Positions 35,845-64,000 of a DNA stretch of 64,000 nucleotides are shown here, piece by piece. Below the pieces are notes generated by a model. It ran no database searches, was not told where the DNA came from, and was given only the letters and a program-made list of their open reading frames with translations. The position numbers and the translations under genes were made by a program. Every line of letters begins with the position of its first letter. Position 1 is the stretch's first letter. The stretch is from Panorpa germanica (taxonomy: Eukaryota > Arthropoda > Insecta > Mecoptera > Panorpidae), in the NCBI GenBank assembly GCA_963678705.1, contig OY783220.1, forward strand, positions 9,383,001 to 9,447,000. Direction: 5' to 3'.

Positions 35845-36267
35845 TTTGAAATGTTTATATTTCTCCTACATCCTAAATTTGTTTTCTTGGTACAACCAGA
35901 GAGTTATCTACCATAAGTCTAAATGAGTGCTAGTAATTGTTTACATAATAATAACTTGTTATGTACGGTTATCTAAAAACTGGATATAATTGATTTTGGC
36001 GAAGCAAATGTGAGTAAATATAATTGTTTTTGGTGAAGACTAATTGTGCCTGGTTATAATTGATTTGGGCGAAGCAAATGTGAGTGAATATAATTGCTTT
36101 TATGTAAGGCTTCTATCCTAAAAATAGCTCTCACACAAAAAATCTGTGGTAACAGTTAATCTTGCACTACTTCTTGGACGACCACGTCTTCTAGTATACA
36201 TTTGACTTGATATGATGGTTGCAGGGTTACCAAATTTAAAAATGAAAAAATATTGTTTACTTTACTA
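35845..36267. other. Intergenic, nothing recognised
   Basis: Contains a loose repetition (tataattgattttggcgaag at about 35985 and again near 36056, each followed by caaatgtgagt) suggesting two tandem units of about 70 bp. No exon is visible. Confidence 0.45.
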
Positions 36268-36508
36268 CCCAGTAAACATTTTGGAGTCACTTTGCCGTCA
36301 TATTGAAGATGCGTATGATTTTTTTGTCATGAAAGAGTTCATTTACAGTTCAGTTTCACACAGTCCTTCTTATGAAATGTCTATTTTATCGACTACTAAT
36401 AGCCTGTCGGAATACAAATGAAGATAACGTTGATGCGAATTATAATTAAAGTGCAATAGTGATAGAAACGTCACAAAAAATGACACTTCACCAAATTGTT
36501 TACTGAGA
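36268..36508 (+). mobile_element. MITE family 2, copy 3 (241 bp)
   Basis: Starts cccagtaaacattttgga and ends aaattgtttactgaga. It is colinear with copy 1 and intact in length. The 69-codon frame inside it (36212-36421) is not a gene. Confidence 0.85.
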
Positions 36509-36714
36509 TATAAATGTTTATGCAGAACGCATTCTTCAGCGATGTCAGGCATGTTTGCTCAAGTACCGCTTTTACTTTCCAATCGATATTTTGTTCTTTT
36601 TAAATAAGTTTCTCCACGTATCGCTCAATTCACAAATAATTTAAATGTTAAATTGAGATTATCACAACAAGTACTTCAGACAGTTGACTGCCATTCAGTT
36701 GATAATCTACAAGC

Positions 36715-43412
<6,698 letters not shown>

Positions 43413-43679
43413 TATTTGAAATAAAATATTTGTAGGTTTCTTTATCGATAGGTTTGATTCTTTGGTTTGTTGAAAAGTTTATCTCATGTATCATAGAAGT
43501 CGCTATCTTATGTATTGACTATTTTAATTATTTGAAATAAATATGTAAATCTGTATATTTAAATGTTTCTTTTTGACAGTCTTCTACTAAATTAGCATCC
43601 CAAACCGTTATTTTATATACTCATAAGTTTTGTTTTTTTATTTGATTACTAAAGATTATTAGGAGAAAAAAAGAAGTAG

Positions 43680-43979
43680 CGAGGAAACAGTTAAACTTCA
43701 GCCCTGAAAAATAGACTAGGGAATAGACCAGTACAGAAGGAAGACTAGGGAAAATGAAGGAAGAGGGTCAAGAGAAGAAGAAGCAGAAAGTACGTTTGGA
43801 GATAAAAAGGTCTAGAATAATGTAAATTTAATTGTCTGCGAAGTGATCGTCGTCCATATATAAAATCCAGTTATCTGGTCCAGCTCGTTATCTAGTTTGC
43901 ATGGGGAACATGAAGAGACAGGGTCAAGAGAAGAAGAAGCAGAAAGCACTTTTTGGAAGTACTAAAAGTGTAGAATAAT
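43680..43979 (+). repeat. Purine-rich repeat, two partial tandem copies
   Basis: The block gggtcaagagaagaagaagc followed by agaaagtac or agaaagcac occurs at about 43768 and again at 43920, each continuing to tctagaataatg or tgtagaataat. The same sequence occurs inverted in CCE2 intron 9. The second copy abuts the Jockey fragment, so that LINE may have landed in it. Confidence 0.6.
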
Positions 43980-44640
43980 TTTTTTTAGTTTTAATAAATA
44001 AATAAAGTTTAGTTTTAAGAAAATAATTAGTTTTAAATAAAATTAGTAAGTTTAGTTTTAAAGTTGAATTGTTAAGATAGGAATGAAATGTAATAAGAAA
44101 TAGAATACGGTACGGCACACACAATTAACAATAAATAATACTAAAGATTATTACAATATGTCCTGCTTAGAGGACATTCAGTGATAGGTATGTCAAAATA
44201 AAGTGTCTTGCGCTGGATGTGCCCATCGACTCATCCCTCAATTTTAATAGATCCTAGATTCTGTTTAGTTAGTTAATAGGACCTAGTGTACTTTCTTTTT
44301 TAGTCTGCGTACTGCGGGAATATTGGGCATTAGACAGCTGGCCAAATTGTTTGGATGTTCAAGTATTCTCTGTTTGTATGCTTTGATTCTAAGCACTATT
44401 TCTTCATTTACTGTAGGTATATTCTGATCCCGATGTATTATTAGATTAGGTATAAACCAAGATGCAATCGTGACAATCCTTAGCATTTTAGATTAAAATC
44501 TATGGATTATTTCAATATTAGAGGTAGATGGAGTACCATATGGTATGACCAAACCGGTTTAAGTATGGATTTGTAGAGCAGGAGTTTGCTTTCTGTGCTA
44601 AGTATACCCATAAGTAAGATTAATTAAATGTCAATTAGTT
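43980..44640 (-). mobile_element. Jockey-clade LINE, 3' end of ORF2 plus 3' UTR (broken)
   Basis: On the minus strand from about 44632 the frames spell KLLLYKSILKPVWSY, then STSNIEIIHRF, then, after a stop, KMLRIVTIASWFIPN, IIHRDQNIPTVNEEI and RRLKKK, the C-terminus of Jockey-type reverse transcriptase ORF2. At least one frameshift and one stop break it. The run from 44280 down to 43980 is the 3' UTR (containing aggacatattgtaataatct) ending in an AT-rich tail. The element is strongly 5'-truncated. Confidence 0.8.
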
Positions 44641-45156
44641 CTTCCAAATTCCAATTTGCATGTATTTTCAACCATTTTCCTTTGGGACAGTATTTATTTA
44701 GTAATATTTAAATATTTGTTTGTTAAATATTACAATAAACTTCATTCCTTTGTAAATTTCGCAAAAAATAATGAAATAATGGCCTGTTTCCATTAACACA
44801 TTCTGTTTTCAGTTATTAAGATAAGAATATGTGTACAGACAGTGGCGAACTGGTAACTAATATCGCAGGTCCTCCTTTAGAGGAGGGGGCCCCCAACGAC
44901 TAGATAGTATTGAGTTTACTTTCAGATATTTGTCTCTTAACAATCAATATTTTAAGACCCAATCCATCACTTGTACATATAAGATACATCTCATTAACAC
45001 ACAATATTTGTAATACTGTAATATTTATAATTATTTCTTTTTACTATTTTAATATTTACAGACTATTTTAATTAATTCTATGACTATGATAACGTAAATG
45101 TAATTTAATATTATTTTTATTATTAACTTTAAACATAGCAATGTTAGTAATCTATA
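44641..45156. other. Intergenic, possible decayed transposon edge
   Basis: At about 44838 cagtggcgaactggtaac and a following ggaggggg block resemble the terminus of a decayed hAT-like or LINE-derived repeat. Nothing firm. Confidence 0.25.
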
Positions 45157-45401
45157 CCCAGTAAACAATTTGGTAAAGTGTCTTGTTTTGTGACGTTCCT
45201 GTCACTATTGCACTTCAATTATAGTTTGCATTAACTTTATCTTCATTTGTATTCCGACAGGTGGAGTAGTTTCGTTATTTGTAGCCGATAAAATACACAT
45301 TTCATATGAACGACTGTGAGAAACTAAACTACTCTTTCATGACAAAAAAATCATGCGCATCTTCAATATGATGACGAAGTTACTCCAAAATATTTACTGG
45401 C
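45157..45401 (-). mobile_element. MITE family 2, copy 4 (245 bp)
   Basis: Starts cccagtaaacaatttggt and ends actccaaaatatttactgg, reverse orientation relative to copies 1 and 3. Full length. It lies upstream of CCE5. Confidence 0.85.
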
Positions 45402-45599
45402 CGAAAACGTAACTCCAAGCTGCTTTCGAATTCAATAGGATTGTTCTATAAAACTATTTCTATAAAGCTGTACTTAAAATATCTTAAATGTTTAATTATT
45501 TTTCAATACATACATCTGACATACATCTTTAATACGTACATCTGTAATACGAGACACATACGAGAGTGTATGAAGCCCTCATTTTAAATTACGATGGTT

Positions 45600-45800
45600 G
45601 TGAAAAGGAAAAATAACCCCGATTACATATTTCTTCTATGACGACTTACGCAGAGCTAAAATAAGCAGCAAAACTGAAATTCAAATTTGATGTAGCTATA
45701 CCTCCTTCAACTTTTGGATATTTAAAAAAATTAAAATGTAAATATACATATATTAACCTATATTAACGCCTAAAAAAGCGACTTCTAATAAATGAGTTCA
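45600..45800. repeat. Diverged relative of MITE family 1
   Basis: The order gagctaaaat, attcaaatttgatgtagcta, tacctccttcaac, ggatatttaaaa and tattaacgcctaaaaaa parallels the right half of family 1 (attcaaacttttaattgcta, tatctccgtcaat, gatatttaataaaa, cacgccaat) at much lower identity. Confidence 0.45.
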
Positions 45801-45913
45801 TGAATCCATGAGCGACACAGCGCCGCACTACGTGTCGATGCTCTGTTTTATTTGCTGTTACTATTTTATGGTTTCTCCTTGCTTCCTCTGCTCACATAAT
45901 TTTATCAATAACG

Positions 45914-45922
45914 TATAAAAAG
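45914..45922 (+). promoter_or_regulatory. TATA box of CCE5
   Basis: TATAAAAAG, 36 bp upstream of the ATG at 45958. A start site near accagttggg (about 45941) would leave a very short leader. Confidence 0.65.
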
Positions 45923-45957
45923 GAGTGTACACCAGTTGGGCTATATTACTCGAAGAA

Positions 45958-48847
<2,890 letters not shown>

Positions 48848-50208
48848 AACAAAACCGATTAAGGTAGTTCTTAGATTTACATTGTGTAAATTTGCCATCG
48901 GAATGTGGTTGATTTATCAATCAAACTATCTCGACTATGCTGATAATTTGTTTAAGTTTTCTTTCTAGGAGCCCATTAACTTTATTTTCCTGATAATATC
49001 AACGACCCGAGAATGCGCATGTGAATATTGCTCTCAGTTTAAAAAATGCGTCATATTTCTATGCAAATATTTGTCCTTTTATACATTTCTATCATTGTTC
49101 ATATTTTATAAGAATATTCTTTTTATATAATTTCCATTGTATACTGGATAACAATAAATCTCTAATTCAAATAATTACATAAATGTATTTATAAATTTAT
49201 TTACATTGAAAACTTAAGTAAACAAAATTGTTATTAATACCAGTTGTGCATTAGTGGGTGAGGGTGAGACATTTGTCGATATAGCGAGAACCCGATTCGG
49301 GTTACAGAACTACTACACACTCGATCTCCCCTGTCTCGGCGAAAGTGAACTGCCGCCATCAGAGTTTGAGTGAATTAATGAGTTATCCAACATTCATATA
49401 TTTATATTCATAAGTTGACGTTTTTCAGACAAGAAGTGTGTTAAATTTATTGAACTTTTACAGCTCAAATCAATGTCACAAGATGTTTGATATCTTTAAA
49501 TCGACGAATTAGAGTATTTTTATTACATTGAAATGTTTCCACCGCCTGTCGGTACATTCACAACCGTTTGAAGACAATCACACATATCTTTCATATATTT
49601 TTTAAAAATGAGACTGTGAAATAAAAAGATTTCAAATCAAACTTGCAGACCCATTAAATAAAGAGTAAATTATAGAGGAGTACAATTGGGATTTGGTTAA
49701 ATTTGGCACAAGTTGAGACGCATTTAAGTACGCAGGGCACCGTACACTACAGCACTGCATATTGTTATTATTAAGATAAAATCTGCATTGTCTCAAAGAC
49801 AATCGCGTCATGAATTAAATCAACAAACTATCTTACTTGCACCATTGAAACTAAGACAACGTTCGAACCGTTTTAGAGGGCTTAACCCGCTAAACACAAA
49901 ACGTAAACGTCTCCCACTCACTACTTTAGTTTAATTTTGTATTTTGTATTTAATTTAAATTGTTTAGCATATGGCAATACGCGTAGTCATTCACAGTACC
50001 ATTTTTGATTTAATTTTTTTTAAGTTTTCTTAGTTTTTTTAGAACCTTACATGGTCCAATGTCTTAAATAAAAATATTAAATTAAGAAAAACTGTATTAT
50101 ATTATAAATTCCAAAATGTGACAATCTGTCAAAATGCAGTCGGATTTATTTTTAAAAGAAAATTAATGTCAGTTTTTGAAAACATATAGAAATGATAACA
50201 ATTTCTAT
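48848..50208. other. Intergenic, nothing recognised
   Basis: Long spacer downstream of CCE5 with no exon found. A relatively GC-richer stretch at 49250-49370 contains a small palindrome (acccgattcgggt) but does not fold as a tRNA. Confidence 0.45.
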
Positions 50209-50222
50209 TACTAATTGTTATT

Positions 50223-50489
50223 TTTTTTTTTTATATATAGACTTTTTGGGCTTCGTAGGCACGTAGCCTTTTATCGCCCCTAATACTATTCTGTCTTTTC
50301 TTATATATTATACCCAGATAACAAGAATGATCTATTCATGGCTACTGCAGTTATAAATCTCGGTTTCTCAATCAAAAAAGCGGTGTTAACAGGAAGCGTC
50401 TGCGAAGTCTGTAGTACTGCCCTTTGGAGTCCATTTCTTGCCATTGATGTATTTTTACATTGCCACAGAATGTGGTCAGGGTCTGCCTC
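50223..50489 (-). mobile_element. 5'-truncated LINE, ORF2 tail (R1/I-like)
   Basis: On the minus strand DPDHILWQCKN, ARNGLQRAVLQ and LPVNTAFLIEKPRFI can be read, the Cys-His tail that closes ORF2 of R1/I-type non-LTR retrotransposons. A poly(A) end (T run at 50223-50232) is followed by a target duplication: tactaattgttatt occurs at 50209-50222 and at 50490-50503. Only about 265 bp were inserted. Confidence 0.85.
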
Positions 50490-50503
50490 TACTAATTGTT
50501 ATT

Positions 50504-51097
50504 AAATTAAATTAAATTTAATTATTTCACATACAATTTTATCGAACTGTCAACATTTATATTACTAACGATGCATACACACCAACTAAATTAAGTAAAC
50601 TTAAATTAAAACATAAATGGAAAAGCAATGCTTAAACGAACACCTGAAATCTAGATTACAATATTAAATAAAAACAGTAAATTAAATATCAAAACAGCGA
50701 GTGGGAATGAGGCTTAAGCTGATGTATTAAATAATGTAGTATTTTTTACATAACGTTATTTATCGAAGTTAAACATAATTCAATAACATTGCCATTAAAT
50801 AAATGTAAAAAGATTTTAATCTTTTTCTAACGTCATATTAATTATTAAGATCGGAAAATGACATAGATGGCGCCGCTATTGATATATCAATACGAACATT
50901 TTTAGATAGTGCAAACCTTCAAGCGATATGTGTCAAAATTTCATAACACTCCAACCATTACTTTTCGAATTACAGCAGTTTTAGAGACGCTACTTTTGTA
51001 AGAAAATCTGGATTTCGAGTGGTGATAAAGCATTGCTTCTTTTTAACTATCAAAATCTTTCCTGGTCTCTCTGTCACATGCTCATCTCACGCGACTC
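50504..51097. other. CCE6 upstream region
   Basis: AT-rich spacer, no exon or repeat recognised apart from the promoter elements next to CCE6. Confidence 0.45.
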
Positions 51098-51106
51098 TAT
51101 AAAAAG
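51098..51106 (+). promoter_or_regulatory. TATA box of CCE6
   Basis: TATAAAAAG, 48 bp before the ATG at 51154, similar to the CCE5 box. Confidence 0.65.
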
Positions 51107-51153
51107 AAAGTCATTGCACATTTTATTCTAGTTTCCTTTTCTCACGTTCAACA

Positions 51154-59898
<8,745 letters not shown>

Positions 59899-60401
59899 AA
59901 ACTACAAGACTTGCTACTTGCTAATTAGTAAAAATATTAAGTTTTTCAATTGTTTATTAACTGATCGCATTTTCTATTCCAATAAATAAACGTACTGTTT
60001 TATCATTTTATTGATGGTTTTCTTCTTTTCACTGCTACATAGCCGGCCTGGATGTTCTGCTGTTTTTGGGCCATATTTTAGAAGATATAAGCGTATAAAT
60101 ATGAAAACAGAATTCTTTTAAAGTTTAATAAGTTTAAGAGGTTTCCATTTTAAGAAATGAGTTTATTACTATGGTTGCTTAAATTGATCTAAAAAAAAAA
60201 TAAATAAAAAAACAAACATCATGAAGTTCAAAATATAATACAAAATTTATTTGAAATAATTTAATTAATATGGAAAATTAGTAGTACTGTATTAAAGTAA
60301 TGTTCAAATAGGTTTCTCCTTTAGCTATGGTAGATATTTTAAAATTTGACGGTGAAGTATTTCATTACTGGTATGCAAAATACATTTGAACGATTTAAAC
60401 A
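59899..60401. other. Spacer between CCE6 and the transporter gene
   Basis: Contains the CCE6 AATAAA (59981-59986) and the presumed transporter 5' flank. No TATA box or other element stands out. Confidence 0.45.
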
Positions 60402-63400
60402 ATGTCGAGTTACGTACCGCCTTCTTCCACCAAGACTTCTAAACAAACTCGACATAGTTCTGGGGAAGCAGACGAGCCATCCACGTCAAGGAGGAACAGG
60501 ACCAATAGGGAACCTATAGAAGAGGGATACATGTACTATATTAATCACGACTTTGATCGAAGTTCGGTGCGATCTATGGATATATCACATGCTATATTGA
60601 CAGAACTTAATACACCAAATACACTATCGCAAAGACCACAAACTGCAAGTACTCCGCCAGTTAAAGAAGAAACTGTAAGGTTAAAAAGTCCAACAAATCT
60701 AAAAAGTGTTATGGAAGAAGTTGAGTATCCTTTTACTTCGAATACACCTCGTTGGAAAGTACAATTAATAATCTATGTTTTAAATATATTTTAGAAGCCG
60801 CATTACCCCGAAGCTGTTTACTTCATTTACATATACATGATGTTGTTTGGAATTTCAAAAGGATTCTTTCTTTGTAAGTATACATCGGGTAAACACAATT
60901 CCACTGTGAGAAATACACAGAAAGTTAATAATTATTATGACTATAGACATTTTTATTTGAATCTATTTCTTACAGTGTATGTAACATTTATGATAAATAA
61001 TAAATGAAAATTATATTACTCTCTTTACAATTGACTTCTGAAATAATTTTACAATTTTTTAATATACATCCTGTATTTTAAATTGGTAAGATATCAGCTT
61101 AAATGATACCTTGAAATAAAGGCCAATAACCGAGCATGTTTTTAAAAAGGTTTGAACGATCGAGGCTATTTTATTTATTTTTCTAAATGCCGCATTTTTT
61201 TATTTTAATAGTTTTTACAACTACAAAAGCGTTTAGTATTTTTTTTTAAATAACGCAGATGCTTAAAACTTGATTTATTAGATTAGGTACATATCTGACA
61301 AACGCCAAAAAATAAAACAATGAACATACCAACTTAAATTGGGACACTATTGGCATTTAAATGTCAGAAATTATGTTTTTACAAAAAAATAAAATATAAA
61401 AATAGCAGTAAAAAATAAATAAGCAGACTTCGGCTAAGACATGTATGTTCTAAATGGTGTCAACTATCATACCCTTAAGGCTTTGCACCTTGCTACCAAA
61501 CACCCTGTATGTTTATTGAACTTTTCATTTTTATAAATATCTATTTCAGTGATGGAGATATAGAAACGAAATTCAAATTTGATATAACTATATCTCCATT
61601 ATCATTTGAATATTTAAAATAGTAACAACGCCAGTATATTTATATCAACATTTATTTTAAATATTAAAAAGCGAACCCTAAAAATCACGTGGTTCGCAAG
61701 TCAATTAATAAAATAACATTTTCCATTGCAGCCACCCTCATCCTCTTCCTGAGAGATCAGCTCCTATTTACGGAGACAAGTGCGTTGCTTATTTATCACT
61801 CTTTCTCTGTGGTATCTAATTTATCCCCAATTGTTGGTGCTCTTATATGCGACAATTTAATGGGAAAATTTAAGTAAGATTTTATCAAAATAATTTATAG
61901 ATCCTAAGACTATAGACTCAATTTTATATTAGGCTATTGAGCCTTAAACAGGATTACAGAAAGAAAAATAAAATATAAAAACCAACTCTCTTGTACTCCT
62001 CCATATACATATATAAAAAACAAAATTTTCTTATATTTTAAAAATAAATTAAATAAAACTCTTTTTGTTTCCACTCGAAATCAATCCTTAAACTTAAATC
62101 AGGCCTTAGGCCTGTCTCAGTATGGGACCGTATTTAAGCGACGGCGTATTCGGACGTAAATCGGCGGATTGGATGAGCTACAAAGCAAACCACCTATGTG
62201 TGTCATAGATGTCTGTAGTCGTGTATTAGGGGGTGTATTGGAGTTCTTTAGCACTTATATAATTTATCATGAGAGCAAACTTTAACTTTAATTTTTATCG
62301 ATACACTACTGGTATTAAAGGGACTTTAGCATTTATTATATATCTGAGTTCTGGTTGTCGTGAATTTAAATTTAGTTCTATCGTATCGGTATCGGTATCG
62401 GTGTCCATGATTCACTGAAATACAAACATAAACTGAAGCATGCAGAACATACTCGTCACAAGCGATGTCGCCGATAGATCTCATTTGATCCGTATTGCAG
62501 CGAAACAACAAGCGATCTTAGGTATCCCCTCCAGTCTGAGGCGGCTGTTTGCATTTACAAAGGTTCAGATAGGATATCGTTGAGTAGTTTCAACGCTTGG
62601 ATAAAATTCGCCTTTATACGGTTCTAATGTGCGAGGTAGTGCCGCCCGTATTCGGACGGCTTTGTAGCTTGCAGTCTGAGAGGTCCAGAGAGTTCTCATT
62701 ACATTTACAGGGTTCGGATAGGTAAAGCGTAGTAGCCCGTATACGTCCGGCAGAAATTCGCTTAAATACGGTGCCATACTGAGGCAGGCCTTACACTTTT
62801 GTCTCAATTGTCTATTGATTAATTGTCAGCATACAGTTTGTGCTCAGCATTTTCTTAATCACTACGTCATAAAAAACAAACAGACAAGTTATGCTGCCCC
62901 ACTACTTCAGCTCTTTTTATTTTCAGAACGATTCTGATTTCAACAACGTTTGGAATTTGCAGCCACACATTTTTCTTGTTGGCTTCATTTAAACATGTAG
63001 ACTTTTTTCACAGGTAAGGAATTCAAAGTACGAACTAGAATTAGCTGTGAATTTACAAATGATTTTCCATCGTAAAACGATTTCCAAAAGTTCTGAAAAA
63101 TATGAGCCAGTGGGTTTGTGAACTCTTTTTTTAAATTATTTATAAAAGAACTATTTAATTGAGGGTCTTATTTTGTAATTATTTTTTTGACGTGATGCGT
63201 CGTGAATTGGACTAGTATGATAATAATACATAGTACAGTTTTATAGAAATTAAGCCACTATATATTTTACCATTTCAGATTTTTCATGGGCATGGGACTC
63301 CTTTTTCGTATTGTTAACATCGGCGGTGTCAATCCTTGTGTCATACCATTCGGCGCTGATCAATTTCAAATACCTAACCATATTAAATTTTTGAAAATAT

Positions 63401-64000
63401 ATTGGGAAATTATGTTTTGGACGGATGATTTGTCATATTTATTTGCCAGAATAGTGGCCCCGTGTATAAGAATGGATACGCATTGCTTTGGAGATGTCCA
63501 GTGTTATCCTCTGGTGTATTCTGTGCCACTTGTGTGCTACTGCGCTGCTCTAGGTATGTTATAAGCACCCACTCTTGCGAATCTCCACCCAGATCTCGGT
63601 TTTTTGATTGTCATCTGTGTTTTTTCCTAAAAATATTTAAACAAAAAGGACATAAATATTGTATTTTTTTAAATTCAGGTATATTTATAATGGGATCGTT
63701 CTATTACGTCAAAAGGAAACCTCACGGAAATAAATTAGTGGAAGTCGGAAAATGCATACATGTAAGTAAACTAAATATAATTTTTTCTTATTTAATATTT
63801 TTATGAGGCCTCATTTGTACTTATTTAAAAACCTTACTATAAATATAAGAACGTAATGATAGGTAAAAAAAAAAAACATTAAGGTGAAACGATACTTGGC
63901 CATTTTTTCTAGCGAAAAACCATGTTTTTTTATGTTTAAATTGTTTTATGTAAGTAACTATAAACGCGAATCAAAATCTAAAGCTGCAATTAGTTAGATA
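60402..64000 (+). CDS. Divergent POT/SLC15-type oligopeptide transporter (5' part)
   Basis: Proton-coupled peptide-transporter family membrane protein, running off the window. Exons: 60402-60758, 60795-60873, 61732-61873, 62927-63013, 63279-63553, 63679-63761, giving 341 codons in one phase-consistent frame. Residues 1-119 are a hydrophilic, Ser/Thr-rich cytosolic extension. Then YPEAVYFIYIYMMLFG (TM1), LILFLRDQLLF, IYHSF (keeps the family histidine that is His57 in human PEPT1), SPIVGALICDNLMGKFKT (TM2-3), FRIVNIGGVNPCVIPFGADQF (family signature) and HCFGDVQCYPLVYSVP. TM1 lacks the ExxERFxYYG proton-coupling motif, and the FFSIFY region is replaced. So it is either a specialised paralogue or no longer a peptide/proton symporter. 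No frame break is seen. Confidence 0.85.
61540..61690. repeat. Second diverged relative of MITE family 1
   Basis: attcaaatttgatataacta, tatctccattatca, tgaatatttaaaa and aacgccagtatatttat follow the order of the right half of family 1 and of 45600-45800. It contains an inverted pair gatggagatatag/ctatatctccat. It lies in intron 2 of the transporter gene. Confidence 0.4.
62109..62790. mobile_element. PIF/Harbinger-like MITE (682 bp) with TTA target duplication
   Basis: Left end GGCCTGTCTCAGTATGG and right end, read inversely, GGCCTGCCTCAGTATGG; the repeat runs 33 bp (to cgtatttaagcga) with two mismatches. TTA lies on both sides (62106-62108 and 62791-62793), the 3-bp target of PIF/Harbinger elements. 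No transposase is visible. A small (tatcgg) microsatellite lies at about 62382-62400. It lies in intron 3 of the transporter gene. Confidence 0.78.
63879..64000 (+). mobile_element. TTAA-flanked element, copy 2 (cut by window end)
   Basis: TTAA then GGTGAAACGATACTTGGCCA, followed by the same interior as 42501-42992 (catgtttttttatgtttaaa, cgcgaatcaaaatctaaagc) but lacking the atagatggcgatactatac segment. Its right end is outside the window. Confidence 0.8.

Noticed and set aside
49250-49370. Possible tRNA because of acccgattcgggt
   Set aside because: The palindrome resembles a T-arm but no acceptor stem, anticodon arm or A-box can be placed.
62326-62807. Two minus-strand frames of 61 and 80 codons inside the Harbinger-like element
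   Set aside because: They overlap the terminal inverted repeat and show no DDE-transposase or Myb-like features.

Overview
The window is a piece of an AT-rich insect nuclear genome: spliced genes with GT-AG introns, many inverted-repeat MITEs and truncated LINE pieces. From memory of protein families, the Flightless-I C-terminus (ending HKKPPE) and the esterases (close to hymenopteran venom carboxylesterase-6) point to Hymenoptera. I saw no search result, so the order is an inference. I found no LTR retroelement, Polinton or virus copy.

Layout. 0-5 kb: a single-exon HDAC6-like tubulin deacetylase gene on the minus strand. 5-12.7 kb: gene-free DNA with MITEs and other dispersed repeats. 12.8-18.8 kb: the whole flightless-I gene (fliI) on the plus strand, 20 exons encoding 1242 aa. 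19.6-19.8 kb: EMRE, the small regulator of the mitochondrial calcium uniporter, on the minus strand and convergent with fliI. 21.5-59.9 kb: six tandem carboxyl/choline esterase genes (called CCE1 to CCE6 here), all on the plus strand and all with ten exons at equivalent positions. 60.4 kb to the right edge: the 5' part of a divergent POT/SLC15-type transporter gene.

The esterase cluster grew by tandem duplication. CCE1-3 share coding blocks and a promoter module. CCE2 and CCE3 also share introns, upstream DNA and a dead copy of exon 8, with a unit of about 4.5 kb. The encoded proteins keep the Ser-Glu-His triad but differ at the C-terminus: KDEL in CCE1, CCE4 and CCE5, NNNL in CCE2 and CCE3, RNEL in CCE6. 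The cluster probably supplies both ER-retained and secreted esterases.

Introns and spacers carry most of the unusual structure. There are seven copies of a MITE of about 640 bp, four copies of a MITE of about 245 bp, several other inverted-repeat elements, three 5'-truncated non-LTR fragments (two with clear target duplications), a tRNA-type SINE, and in CCE6 intron 1 a 3.2 kb array of 146-147 bp repeats whose left half points one way and right half the other. Other oddities are HDAC6 domain 1 with His-Gln in place of the catalytic His-His, and a transporter lacking the ExxERFxYYG motif.
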